The notes: generated by a model from the sequence alone, not told the origin. A stretch of 64,000 bases of DNA from Pseudomonas agarici (GCF_900109755.1 NZ_FOAR01000003.1:241760-305759); one strand, 5' to 3'. Positions 16,530 through 24,345 are shown, counted from the first letter of the stretch. Numbers and translations: made by a program.

Positions 16530-18141
16530 AAGCACCTCCAAGGGAAAGTGAGCGGTAGCCGACGGCAGGCGTCAGGCTCAGGCCCGGTTGATTGGTCTGG
16601 GGTGAGTCGACCCGCAAGCCTGCTGGGGCATTATCGAAGCGCACGGTCAGACCGCCTTCAAGCTGGGTACGATTGTTGGCGGCGGTTTGTTGGACAAGCG
16701 CACCGGAGCTTTGGATCAGGCCCGCGTTGGCGTTCCCGGCCTGCTGTTGCTGAACGAGGCCATCGACTTGTCCCGTGATCCTGGCGACGAAACCAGCGAA
16801 ACCATCACTGAACAACTCCTTGATCGGCGCGATAAGGCTCTGCAACTTGTCCCACCACTCACCGAACCAGGCGATAATCGGCTCCCAGTTCTGGATAATC
16901 AGTCCTAGTGGCGACCAGTCGAACATCGTCCGAAAAAAATCCATCACCGGTGCCGCCAAGCCTCGCAAAACATCCCACAAGGCAGAAAACACCTCGCTGA
17001 TGGGTTGCCAGTTGGCGATGACCTGCCCAATGGGAGACCACTCGAACACGCTCAGAAAAAACCCCTTGAGCAACTGCGCGGGATTTTGCAGCGCAGCCCA
17101 CAGCGTCTCGAAGTAGCCGCTGATCGTGCCCCAGTTAGTGACGATCAATGCCACTGGCGACCAGTCGAACATGCCCTTGAGAACATCCGTCACCGGCACC
17201 GCCAACGCCTTGAGCAATCGCCAGATCGAATCGAACAGTCCCGTCAGTGGCACCCAATTGGCAATGACGAGGCCTAGCGGTGTCCAGGAAAACAGTGTCT
17301 GGAAAAAATCGACCAGCGTGGCAGCCGGCACTTTGATCGAATTCCAAAGACCGGCAAAAAATCCGCTGAGCGCTCCCCAGGCAGCGCTGATCATCGGCAG
17401 CGGCGACCAAGCCAGCACTGTCGCCAGGGTCGACATAAAGCTAAACGCCGCGTTTTTGATGCCCTCCCAAAGTTTGTTGAAAAAGCCCGATATCGGCTGC
17501 CAGTAGGCGACGATCAATCCCGCCGCAACGGCAATGCCCAACGCGACCAGGCCAATGGGCGAAGTCAGCAGGCCGGCCTTGAGCAGTTCCATTGCTCCCA
17601 CCATGCCCGTCACCGCGCCACGCATGGCCGTAAACGCCAGGGCCCCGGCAGCGAGCCCCTGGACAAGATGGGGGTTTGCCGCGACAAACTCGGCAACGCT
17701 ATTGACCAGCGGCACCAGCGCCGTGACGACACTGTTCAGCGCAGGCAACAACGCCTGGCCGAACTTGCTGGAAACGCTGTCGAGCGCCGCATTCAGCTTC
17801 GCCAGGTTCTGCGCCGTAGCACCTAAACCGGACGCTGACGCGTTTGCCGCCTGCGCGCCTTCGCGGGCCTCGGCCAGTTTGTTTTCTTCCTTGATGGCCG
17901 CCTGGACACCGGCCACGAAAGGCGCCGCCAGTCCAGCGCCGTTGAACACGCCGGCAATATCCAGGTTGCCCAGCCCACTGTTCTTCAGGCTGTTCTTGAA
18001 CGTCTCGACTTGCGTGGTGACCTTAGCCATCTCGGTCTCCATTTTTTGCACACCCTTGATGACCACCGACAGGTTCACGATGGTCTGGCTATTCATCACC
18101 TGTTGCAGGGTTTGCGGGGTGTTATTGATTGTCGTAGCCAT
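16510..18141 (-). CDS. tail tape measure protein with 41-residue repeats
   Basis: A 543-aa protein starts at 18141, overlapping the stop of the frameshifted chaperone (TGATG). The N-terminal part is coiled-coil-like (VVIKGVQKMETEMAKVTTQV). Hydrophobic segments follow (GLLTSPIGLVALGIAVAAGL). From residue about 214 a tandem array begins, in which Trp recurs exactly every 41 residues at two positions. The tape measure fills the tube and sets tail length. At this size the tail would be on the order of 80 nm if helical throughout, an estimate only. The gene overlaps gpN by 20 bp. Confidence 0.88.
   Translation of the reverse strand: MATTINNTPQTLQQVMNSQTIVNLSVVIKGVQKMETEMAKVTTQVETFKNSLKNSGLGNLDIAGVFNGAGLAAPFVAGVQAAIKEENKLAEAREGAQAANASASGLGATAQNLAKLNAALDSVSSKFGQALLPALNSVVTALVPLVNSVAEFVAANPHLVQGLAAGALAFTAMRGAVTGMVGAMELLKAGLLTSPIGLVALGIAVAAGLIVAYWQPISGFFNKLWEGIKNAAFSFMSTLATVLAWSPLPMISAAWGALSGFFAGLWNSIKVPAATLVDFFQTLFSWTPLGLVIANWVPLTGLFDSIWRLLKALAVPVTDVLKGMFDWSPVALIVTNWGTISGYFETLWAALQNPAQLLKGFFLSVFEWSPIGQVIANWQPISEVFSALWDVLRGLAAPVMDFFRTMFDWSPLGLIIQNWEPIIAWFGEWWDKLQSLIAPIKELFSDGFAGFVARITGQVDGLVQQQQAGNANAGLIQSSGALVQQTAANNRTQLEGGLTVRFDNAPAGLRVDSPQTNQPGLSLTPAVGYRSLSLGGAYGDSLA
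16798..17502 (-). repeat. five full and one partial 41-residue (123-bp) tandem repeats in the tape measure
   Basis: Counting residues from an in-frame GTG at 18144, the first Trp of each unit falls at 215, 256, 297, 338, 379 and 420, and the second Trp (in WSPLxxIxxN) at 246, 287, 328, 369 and 410. All steps are exactly 41. Unit form: W-x-P-I-S-x-x-F-x-x-L-W ... F-x-W-S-P-L-x-x-I-x-x-N. DNA copies have diverged, so the repeat is kept at protein level. Confidence 0.85.
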
Positions 18142-18568
18142 CACTGCACCTGCTGCATCGCATTGATCCGTTGCGCGTGCTCCAGGGATTCGCGGAGCAC
18201 ATCCAGTGGCCTGGCCATCATCTGTTCGGGGTCAACCTTCCAGAACCAGGCCAGGTCATAGGCCACCGCAATCAGCTCGCCGATGGCGGCGATGCCGCAC
18301 TCATGAAAAAACCCGCCACCGCCCAGCTCAGCGTGTTGAGGTCGGACAGGTCCAACTGATTGACCGAGGACGGCGGGATGCCGGCGCAGATCGCGATGTA
18401 TTTGGCCGCGACATCCATGTCGAGGCTGACCTCTTCGCTCTTGTCGATCTTGTACGGCAGTGCCTTGATCGCCCGTACCTCTTGCACCGTCGGACGACGC
18501 AGGCTGAGTTCGCTCAGCGGCTCGCCGTGGGCCTCGATGGGCACCTGCAACTTCACCGATTCAGTCAT
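18141..18568 (-). other. predicted -1 frameshift product (gpG-T-like long chaperone)
   Basis: On the coding strand the sequence GGGTTTTTTC (18305-18314) contains overlapping canonical slippery heptamers (GGGTTTT and TTTTTTC) in the correct register. Slipping -1 gives AGFFHECGIAAIGELIAVAY and continues VLRESLEHAQRINAMQQVQ to a TGA that overlaps the tape-measure ATG. The extension is Trp- and charge-containing and coding-like. Programmed frameshifting here is widespread in tailed phages; its use in this locus is inferred. Confidence 0.75.
18272..18568 (-). CDS. tail assembly chaperone (Mu gp41 / gpG-like)
   Basis: A 98-aa protein begins MTESVKLQVPIEAHGEPLSE and matches the phage tail-assembly family (gpE/gp41). 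It sits between tube and tape measure, the usual place for the pair of chaperones that coat the tape measure before tube growth. Its frame ends MSAASPPSAS just after a slippery run; a -1 shift continues to 18141 and yields a 142-aa long form. The start overlaps the tube gene stop by four bases. Confidence 0.83.
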   Translation of the reverse strand: MTESVKLQVPIEAHGEPLSELSLRRPTVQEVRAIKALPYKIDKSEEVSLDMDVAAKYIAICAGIPPSSVNQLDLSDLNTLSWAVAGFFMSAASPPSAS

Positions 18569-18912
18569 TGCCAGGTCCCCTTGATACCTTCGAATTTCAG
18601 CTCGATGGTCGCGTCATCGCCCTTGGCGACCGGCTCCTCGACCAGATAGGCACCGGCCAGTACATAGACTTTGCCGTTGCTGAATTCGCAGGTAACGGTC
18701 ATGTCCGAACCGGCGATCAGTTGCTTGAGGGGGAAGTCCGGGGTATGCAGCGCCGTGACCTTGAAGGACGGGGCGATATCGGTTTCCTTGTAGAAACCCG
18801 GCACGACCGTTTCCCGTTTGACGGCCATCAGGGGCGCTTCGCAGCCGCCGTTGATGGTCAGTTGAGCGCCGTCCACTTTGACGTAGCAGGTGCCCGCAAT
18901 CAGTTGACCCAT
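18565..18912 (-). CDS. tail tube protein (Mu gpM family)
   Basis: A 115-aa protein begins MGQLIAGTCYVKVDGAQLTI, with GGCEAPLMAVKRETVVPGFY and the beta-strand pattern of contractile-tail tube proteins. It forms the inner tube that penetrates the target envelope. It follows the sheath gene by 66 bp, an interval that includes a short palindrome, and is the expected high-copy partner of the sheath. Confidence 0.88.
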   Translation of the reverse strand: MGQLIAGTCYVKVDGAQLTINGGCEAPLMAVKRETVVPGFYKETDIAPSFKVTALHTPDFPLKQLIAGSDMTVTCEFSNGKVYVLAGAYLVEEPVAKGDDATIELKFEGIKGTWQ

Positions 18913-18978
18913 GGTGTATCTCCCAAAAAATAAGCCCGCTCATGGCGGGCTGAAACAAAACCGTGAGGAAGACGCGGC

Positions 18979-20475
18979 TTACGCCACCGAGTCGTACTGC
19001 AGACGGAACTGGTTGAGCAGCGCGAACACGCGCAGGCCGTTGATGTAATCCGGCGGGAACAGCACGTTGATCCGGCTCGGGTCCTGGACGTCGCGCTCGA
19101 CAATCAGGTGCTCGGCGAACAGCTCGGCGTTTTCCACATGGCCTTCCAGTTCGAGCTTGGCGTACTGGGCAATCAGCTCCCCGCGAATCGTGCTCGGGGT
19201 GACGATCGGCTGGCCGGCACCGAAACGGGTGCCATCGGCCGCGAGCTTGTGACGCCCGTATTTGCTGGTGATCACGCTTTGCAGGCGCCGGACGATAAAA
19301 GCCGACTGGTGCATGGTTTCGCTGTCCAGGTAAGAGTTGTCCGCCTGGCCATAGGCGTTCTTCTGGTAGGTGGTGATCGCGCGCTGGATGCGCACATAGC
19401 CGCCCTCGTAGTACGCGGTGGCGATGCCGTAGCTGAGCAACGACTGACGCTCGGTCAGGGTGAAACGCTCGCTGGCCGGGGCCGGATCGACACCTGGCAG
19501 GCTGCCGCTCTGGGTCGGACGGCTGGCATCGGCGGAGATGAACACCGCCGTGCGAGCAGCCAGGGCTGCGGCCTGGATCCAGAACGGCTGCGCAACACCG
19601 GGCTCCAAGGCCAGGAGGGTCATGTGTTGATCGTTGCGCGCCTGACCGGCCGCTACCAGGGTGCCGAGGGTACCGCGCTTGGCGGTATAGACATGGCCGA
19701 ACAGTTGCTTGGACCAGGACCAGCGACCGACATTGTCGTCCATCGCCGCTTGCCAGGCACTCAAGCTGGCCGCGTCGGACCACGGTTGGCAGATGAACTC
19801 GAACGGTTCGTCGCCCAGAGCGGCGAGTGCCGCGACCTGATCCGGCACTCCGGCGCCACCGGCCATCTTGGCGGTGACGATGGTCAGGCCAGCCGGAGTT
19901 TGCTCACCGTTGCTCTTGCCCAGACGATTGAACTGCAGGCTGATGTCGTTGCCGCTGTCGCCGGTCCATTTGCAGCTCAGGGTGACGGTGCCATCGGTGG
20001 CCACGGCGCTGACCGGTAGATCGGCGGCGGCATTGATTTGCAATGCCAGGGTGGTCGCCGCCTGGGCGGCAGTCGCACCACTGACCACGACAGCCTGGAC
20101 CCGCACGCCAGCGACATACAGGTTGAGCACGCCGCTTTCGGTGGCGGCGCCGCTCAGCTGCAGATCGGCCTCGGCCACGGCGCCGGTACTATTGCGCAGT
20201 GGCAGGCACCAGATCTCGCCAATCGGATCGCTCTTACGCCAGGTGTCGTACATCGAGGCGAGCATCGAACCCTGGCCACCGATGTTTTTCGCCACCGCAA
20301 GGCTGGAGACCAGCACCAGGCCCCCGACTTCCGGGCTGGTGGCATTGTCATTGACCTGGGCGACGATCAGTCGACGCAGGGTTGACGACGCGCTATTGGC
20401 CGCCGAGTTGTCCATTTCAGCGTAGAACAGCGGAACACGCAGGTCCGCGGGGATGTTGCTGAATCCGATAGCCAT
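18979..20475 (-). CDS. tail sheath protein (Mu gpL family)
   Basis: A 498-aa sheath begins MAIGFSNIPADLRVPLFYAE and contains the subtilisin-like sheath domain (VSSLAVAKNIGGQGSMLASM; GDSGNDISLQFNRLG) and a C-terminal ETMHQSAFIVRRLQSVITSK. The start at 20475 is the conserved Mu-type N-terminus, and the ATG overlaps the stop of the preceding small gene. Sheath contraction drives the tube into the target cell. Length fits the Mu gpL family. Confidence 0.92.
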   Translation of the reverse strand: MAIGFSNIPADLRVPLFYAEMDNSAANSASSTLRRLIVAQVNDNATSPEVGGLVLVSSLAVAKNIGGQGSMLASMYDTWRKSDPIGEIWCLPLRNSTGAVAEADLQLSGAATESGVLNLYVAGVRVQAVVVSGATAAQAATTLALQINAAADLPVSAVATDGTVTLSCKWTGDSGNDISLQFNRLGKSNGEQTPAGLTIVTAKMAGGAGVPDQVAALAALGDEPFEFICQPWSDAASLSAWQAAMDDNVGRWSWSKQLFGHVYTAKRGTLGTLVAAGQARNDQHMTLLALEPGVAQPFWIQAAALAARTAVFISADASRPTQSGSLPGVDPAPASERFTLTERQSLLSYGIATAYYEGGYVRIQRAITTYQKNAYGQADNSYLDSETMHQSAFIVRRLQSVITSKYGRHKLAADGTRFGAGQPIVTPSTIRGELIAQYAKLELEGHVENAELFAEHLIVERDVQDPSRINVLFPPDYINGLRVFALLNQFRLQYDSVA

Positions 20476-20657
20476 TATTGGGCATCCTGTGGTTGTGCCG
20501 CTTGCACGGCGGTGAGGGTGATATCGCCATCGGTCTGACGACGGCGCCACCAGGCGCTGTCGGCCACTTCGCGACCGGCGACCGGCAGCAGATCGCTGGC
20601 TTCCGGATCCGGCACGGCGCGGCCTTCGGCCGGCACTACGGTGATGCGTTGAGTCAT
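20475..20657 (-). CDS. DUF2635 protein (Mu gp38-like)
   Basis: A 60-aa protein (MTQRITVVPAEGRAVPDPEA ... DSAWWRRRQTDGDI) matches the DUF2635 family found immediately upstream of sheath genes in Mu-like phages. Its role is not known. Stop and start codons overlap with both neighbours, so it is embedded in the structural operon. Confidence 0.8.
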   Translation of the reverse strand: MTQRITVVPAEGRAVPDPEASDLLPVAGREVADSAWWRRRQTDGDITLTAVQAAQPQDAQ

Positions 20658-21238
20658 TGCTTTACCTCTCCTGAAAAAGTCAGCTCCAGGCGCCCATCGG
20701 GGCCAGGACGCTGCAGATTGGGGTCGGCCGGGTCGATGGCATCGACCTGCACCGTCACCCCGGTAAAAGACGGCAAGCCGTCCAATTCGCGCTCGTGCCA
20801 GGTTTCCGCCGGGTCACTGGAGCGATTGCGCCCCAGTTGGAACTCGGCGAAGAAATGCAGGCGGTAGAGCAGGCGGTCGGCGCTGATCGAGATCAGTTCG
20901 CCACCGTCGTATTCGAGGGGGCTATAAAAGCTGTCAGGCTTGAAACCCACCAGCGCGCGCCAGAGTTCGGCGCGCAACGCGTGGAGTTGGTCGAAGGCGA
21001 CTTGACCGTCGCTGCTGTCGAGCAGCAGGATCAGTTCCAGGCGATCGCGGATGCGCTGACGAGTGACATTCTGTGACGCATCCGGACTCGCCAGATCGGC
21101 GATCACCGTGACAAATGCCGCCGGGGTTGGCTGCGTGGTGTTGCCTTGCAAAAGTTCGAGATCAAGGCCAGTCAAGATAGATTGAGCAAGACTGGGGCAT
21201 TGATCGCGCAACTGAGTGAGGATCGGAGTGATGTTCAT
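20654..21238 (-). CDS. gp37-like tail protein
   Basis: A 194-aa protein begins MNITPILTQLRDQCPSLAQS and resembles Mu gp37-type proteins, which precede the sheath gene and are thought to act as tail completion or terminator components. Motifs: RLELILLLDSSDGQVAFDQL and LLYRLHFFAEFQLGRNRSS. It is the first structural gene of the operon and lies just downstream of an intrinsic terminator. Confidence 0.75.
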   Translation of the reverse strand: MNITPILTQLRDQCPSLAQSILTGLDLELLQGNTTQPTPAAFVTVIADLASPDASQNVTRQRIRDRLELILLLDSSDGQVAFDQLHALRAELWRALVGFKPDSFYSPLEYDGGELISISADRLLYRLHFFAEFQLGRNRSSDPAETWHERELDGLPSFTGVTVQVDAIDPADPNLQRPGPDGRLELTFSGEVKQ

Positions 21239-21251
21239 GGGGTTTCACCGA

Positions 21252-21279
21252 TAATAAAAAACCTGCCGATTGACAGGTT
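21252..21279 (-). terminator. intrinsic terminator between holin and structural genes
   Basis: On the leftward strand AACCTGTC-AATCG-GCAGGTT is followed by TTTTTTATTAT. It stands 13 bp before the gp37-like gene and 120 bp after the holin gene, so it would block read-through from the holin transcript unless bypassed. Confidence 0.7.
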
Positions 21280-21400
21280 CGACAGGCGATATCTCGCCTC
21301 CAGAAAGCCCGCATCCTTGCAGGCTGGGCCTTGCTCTCAGGCCCGATGGCTCCAGTCCGTTGGCGATACTGATGACGTCCTGATTCGATCATCTGTCGGA

Positions 21401-21736
21401 CTATCTCTGCGGGCGAGACCCCTCGCCCACCCCCAACCGCTTGGCCGCCCAGCGCTCGTAAAGGCCGATGGCGACATCCGCTCCGGCCATGGCGGTCAGG
21501 CAGCCAAAGGCACCGGCGGTCCAGATCGACAGGCCGGCGGCGTAAAGCAGCATGATGGTCGACACGCCACAGACCATGCAGGCCCCAGAGCGCAGTGCCA
21601 GCCGCCGCAGCAGCAGCCAACCGCGAGCGCCCTCCTTGTCGGCACGCCACATTTCGCCGCACACCCCACCGATCACGGCCAGCACGATGACCAGCCAGAT
21701 AGGCATGTCCGCCAACGCTTGTTGCTCGCTTGTCAT
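21401..21736 (-). CDS. phage-type holin
   Basis: A 111-aa membrane protein starts at 21736 (MTSEQQALADMPIWLVIVLA), fixed by GGAGG ahead of it. Two or three hydrophobic segments (WLVIVLAVIGGVCGEMW; SGACMVCGVSTIMLLYAAGL; IWTAGAFGCLTAMAGADVAI) match holins of Pseudomonas tailocin clusters. It would open the inner membrane for the GH19 endolysin. It is separated from the rest of the lysis genes by the whole structural operon, an arrangement common in these clusters. Confidence 0.8.
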   Translation of the reverse strand: MTSEQQALADMPIWLVIVLAVIGGVCGEMWRADKEGARGWLLLRRLALRSGACMVCGVSTIMLLYAAGLSIWTAGAFGCLTAMAGADVAIGLYERWAAKRLGVGEGSRPQR

Positions 21737-21842
21737 GTCACGCCTCCTGCCATAAAAGAGGGCCATTCATTGGCCGTTGATGGTTTGTCTTGCATTTCAA
21801 GAATAAGGATTCTCGTAGCAGCCCATGTCCGGTGGGCATTCC

Positions 21843-21867
21843 AAAAAGCCCGGCTGCCCAGGCTTTT
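21843..21867 (-). terminator. early terminator or attenuator in the tailocin leader
   Basis: Leftward strand AAAAGCC ... GGGCTTTTT forms a 7-8 bp stem ending in five U residues. It is located about 100 bp upstream of the holin start and about 330 bp downstream of the operators. Confidence 0.55.
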
Positions 21868-22186
21868 CAGTAATGCGGTCCTGATACCCAGCCTTGAATC
21901 CGTCCACGCTTTCGGCGCGTTGGATTCCTGGCGAGTTGGCTGATCTTTCGGCGCTACTGGCGCGGTACGGATCGATTCAAATTGTTCTTCCGACCGCGAC
22001 CCTGTCCGCCGGATAACTGCTTACGGTGCTTTACGCTGCACACCCGGGTCAGTTGCCAACCCTCTGAACCGTTAAGGCCGGTTCATCGCTGCCTGTTCTT
22101 TGAAGCGGTGCCACTAAAGAGCTTCGGGTTACCCCTGGCATTGCTGCCTGCTGCCGAGCTTTTTTTGGCTGGCTTGATACAAAGAA

Positions 22187-22257
22187 TATGCATGTATGCA
22201 TATACAGTCAATGCACAAACGCATTTATTTTGACCTGAATTTTTGCATTTACGCATA
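22187..22257 (-). promoter_or_regulatory. three TGC-N6-GCA operator sites of the tailocin promoter
   Basis: Three palindromes with core TGC-N6-GCA lie at 22189-22200 (ATGTAT spacer), 22212-22223 (ACAAAC) and 22244-22255 (ATTTAC). All are in AT-rich DNA just downstream of the repressor gene and upstream of the holin leader. The cognate repressor promoter carries related palindromes at 23109-23136. They are best read as operators for the PrtR-like repressor. Confidence 0.6.
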
Positions 22258-22295
22258 AATCTACACAAATCAAGGGTTAAGGCTTTTTTCAGCGC

Positions 22296-22326
22296 GAAAA
22301 AAAACCCACATTGCCGTGGGTTTTTT
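22296..22326. terminator. bidirectional terminator after the repressor gene
   Basis: AAAACCCACA-TTGC-CGTGGGTTTT with A-run and T-run on either side forms a strong stem and can act in both directions. It lies 16 bp past the repressor stop codon and isolates repressor transcription from the tailocin leader. Confidence 0.85.
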
Positions 22327-22341
22327 CTGCATCAGGGTGGG

Positions 22342-23085
22342 TTAGCGGGCGTACATGCCCCACCAGAAGACATGGCCAAGGAGGGTGATCTGCTCTTCCT
22401 GGATCTGCTGGAAGCTGTAGTCCTCATCCGGGTGTTCGTCGCGGTTGAAGCTGCGCAGGCGGATCCCGGTAGGCAACCGATAGAGCTGTTTCACTCGCAA
22501 CTGGCCGTTGTGATTGATGGCATAGAGGTCGCCATCGACGATATCGCCGATGGCGCTCTTACCGGCGTTGACTCCAACCGTGGCGCCGTCACGCAATACC
22601 GGCAGCATGCTGTTGCCGCGCACCGTCACGCACTTAGCCTGGTCGAACTGCACGCCGTTGTGGCGAAGGCTGCGCTTGCCGAAGCGCAGGCTGGCCTGCT
22701 CGCTTTCCTCGATGACGAATCTTCCTGATCCAGCAGCCAATTCAACCTCGCGAAGAAAGGGGACGGAAACCTCATCGGCATCGACGGGGGTATCGTCGTC
22801 CCACAGGCTTATGTCCTTGAGCTCAGAGTGCAGCGTACCCAGGTCCTGATCGCGAACGGCACCGATATCGGCACGCCCGCGCAACTGGTCGGTACTGATC
22901 CGGAAGTATCCGGCAATCTTCGAGACATGCTTATCCGACGGATCGACGATCTTGCCACTGAGGATGCGCGACAGGGTGGATTGGGGCACGCCGGTACGAC
23001 GGTGAAGCTCCGTGGGGGAGATCCCGTGGCGATCGAGCAAGGCTCGGAGGACGGTAGAAACGTTGCGTATTTGCATAACTCGCAT
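22342..23085 (-). CDS. prtR: PrtR-like LexA/CI-type repressor of the tailocin
   Basis: About 247 aa. The N-terminal XRE helix-turn-helix (LHRRTGVPQSTLSRILSGKI) is followed by a linker with the cleavage-type Ala-Gly (ELAAGSGRF) and an S24 peptidase domain with catalytic Ser in GNSMLPVL and Lys in RVKQLYRL. Such repressors are cut with help from RecA after DNA damage, switching tailocin genes on. No PrtN-type activator gene is present. Start codons at 23103, 23085 and 23076 are all possible and none has a good ribosome-binding site. I chose 23085 because upstream operators overlap the longer forms. Confidence 0.85.
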   Translation of the reverse strand: MRVMQIRNVSTVLRALLDRHGISPTELHRRTGVPQSTLSRILSGKIVDPSDKHVSKIAGYFRISTDQLRGRADIGAVRDQDLGTLHSELKDISLWDDDTPVDADEVSVPFLREVELAAGSGRFVIEESEQASLRFGKRSLRHNGVQFDQAKCVTVRGNSMLPVLRDGATVGVNAGKSAIGDIVDGDLYAINHNGQLRVKQLYRLPTGIRLRSFNRDEHPDEDYSFQQIQEEQITLLGHVFWWGMYAR

Positions 23086-23108
23086 ATTGCTTGGGCTTTT
23101 CATGAATA

Positions 23109-23136
23109 GCAAATGCTGATTTGCATATTTCATGCA
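23109..23136 (-). promoter_or_regulatory. palindromes in the repressor promoter
   Basis: GCAAAT-GCTG-ATTTGC (23109-23124) and TGCAT-ATTTC-ATGCA (23122-23136) overlap each other directly upstream of the repressor coding region. They share TGCA/ATTTGC half-sites with the tailocin-promoter operators, consistent with autoregulation. Confidence 0.5.
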
Positions 23137-23186
23137 TAAACCGATACACTGACTTTAAAAAGCCATGCCCACGGACCTCGGATCTC

Positions 23187-23216
23187 CCGTGTTAACCTTG
23201 CGCCCATCACAAAGCA
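23187..23216 (+). repeat. imperfect 30-bp direct repeat, copy A
   Basis: Thirty bases beginning CCGTGTTAACCTTGCGCC match 24346-24375 at 26 positions without gaps. A CCGATACAC also precedes both copies (23141 and 24313). The two copies bracket the toxin-antitoxin pair. Confidence 0.7.
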
Positions 23217-23299
23217 ACGGGCCGGGCTCCCGACCTTGCCTCTCCACTCAAAACCAATCCGCCTAAGTATCCAATGAGTAAAACTACTTCCGGGGTCTG

Positions 23300-23821
23300 C
23301 TAACGCAGGGAAAGCAACATTGTAAGCGGCGACAATTCAGGGCAACGCTGAAATCCTGCATGCTTCGCATAGAACTCTGCGAGCTTGTCGTCGAGTGGAT
23401 GAACCAGCACAGCCGAAGTTCCAACTGAGTCTGATGCGATCATGCAACGGCGAATTGCATCTTGCAGAAGGTCAACAGCGTAACCATAGCCCTGTGCTGC
23501 AATGCTTACTCCCATGCGCCCCAGAATGGTTACTGGATGTGCACTAGGCGAGTTCCGCTGATGGCTTTTAGGGACGACGTGCTCCCGAGCAACCGATCCG
23601 GCTGACAATGTATAGAAACCAGCAACGCGGTTGGTTCCCGCGAAACAAGTCACATAAACCACCGCTTGCTTGTGGTCTTGCGCTTTTCTAGCGGTCTTAT
23701 GAAGGTAGTCGTTGATCGACGACTCTCCACAGTCGAACTCGGTGAAGTCGTGAAGCTTGTTTAGTTTTTCGGGTCTACTCAGCTCCACCGGGCTGGTCTG
23801 GACATCAGTTTCTGTAGGCAT
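23300..23821 (-). CDS. GNAT-family toxin, TacT-like
   Basis: A 173-aa acetyltransferase (MPTETDVQTSPVELSRPEKL; FDCGESSINDYLHKTARKAQ; ILGRMGVSIAAQGYGYAVDL). The QGYGYA loop is the acetyl-CoA-binding motif and FYAKHAGFQ is the typical C-terminal strand-helix. TacT-type toxins acetylate the amino group of aminoacyl-tRNA and stop translation. It overlaps the upstream DUF1778 antitoxin gene by 43 bp, the expected layout. The substrate tRNA is unknown. Base composition is slightly lower in GC than the core genes around it. Confidence 0.85.
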   Translation of the reverse strand: MPTETDVQTSPVELSRPEKLNKLHDFTEFDCGESSINDYLHKTARKAQDHKQAVVYVTCFAGTNRVAGFYTLSAGSVAREHVVPKSHQRNSPSAHPVTILGRMGVSIAAQGYGYAVDLLQDAIRRCMIASDSVGTSAVLVHPLDDKLAEFYAKHAGFQRCPELSPLTMLLSLR

Positions 23822-24066
23822 TTGTTACTCCTAATCGAGTTGTCATCAAGTGCCTGCTCAAAACGGTCAAATGCTTCGTCATTGAGAATAAACAACTGTC
23901 GATCCATGATTACGTCTTCGGCCCGCTTGCAAGCAGCATCCAAGATAAAGCTGGTTCGATCTGTTCCCAGTAACTCGACTGCCGCGTCAATCAGGTTTCG
24001 CTTTTTTGTGTCGACCCGCATATTTATTGGTACGGGCTTTTCACGTTCTACTAGTAGTTGGCTCAT
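23779..24066 (-). CDS. DUF1778 antitoxin, TacA-like
   Basis: A 95-aa protein with a ribbon-helix-helix N-terminus (VPINMRVDTKKRNLIDAAVE) and a toxin-neutralising C-terminal helix (DEAFDRFEQALDDNSIRSNK). DUF1778 proteins pair with GNAT toxins as antitoxin and autorepressor. It is the first gene of the pair. A perfect inverted repeat at 24204-24222 upstream could be its operator. Confidence 0.85.
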   Translation of the reverse strand: MSQLLVEREKPVPINMRVDTKKRNLIDAAVELLGTDRTSFILDAACKRAEDVIMDRQLFILNDEAFDRFEQALDDNSIRSNKCLQKLMSRPARWS

Positions 24067-24203
24067 CGCTTGGTCATCTCCAGGTATTATTTCTGCTTCG
24101 GGCCTACCTCCTTAATGTGATCGTCGGCCGTTGGTTGCGCGGCTATTTTGTGACATTGGCTATTCCTCTCTTTCTAGGGTTGGCCCTTGGTGGGCTCGGT
24201 TAG

Positions 24204-24222
24204 GTGGGATGCCATATCCCAC
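24204..24222. promoter_or_regulatory. candidate antitoxin operator
   Basis: GTGGGAT-GCCAT-ATCCCAC is a perfect 7-bp inverted repeat with a 5-bp spacer, 138 bp upstream of the antitoxin start. Ribbon-helix-helix antitoxins bind such palindromes, but the distance is longer than usual. Confidence 0.35.
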
Positions 24223-24345
24223 GAGAACTACGCTAGCACAGTGTATAGCTATTGTGTAGCTGTATATGCGAAAGACTTACAAAGTACATCGCGCTAACGA
24301 TGTATTGAAAACCCGATACACCCACGCCTGCCGACGCCTGACTGG

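Larger units (their letters stand above)
21737..22295. other. tailocin leader region with operators and an early terminator
   Basis: This 560-bp interval between the repressor and holin genes has no convincing gene. It holds three operator-like sites at 22187-22257, an AT-rich promoter zone, and a terminator-like hairpin at 21843-21867 (AAAAGCC-loop-GGCTTTTT on the leftward strand). Transcription from the operator region must cross this hairpin to reach the holin. Confidence 0.55.

Noticed and set aside
21162..21400. Coding frame between holin and gp37 (QMIESGRHQYRQRTGAIGPE)
   Set aside because: It overlaps a clear terminator and lacks its own start signal; it runs out of frame with the holin gene and resembles no known family.
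6277..23085. Complete prophage
   Set aside because: No capsid, portal, terminase, integrase or replication genes are present; only tail, regulation and lysis genes, as in a tailocin.
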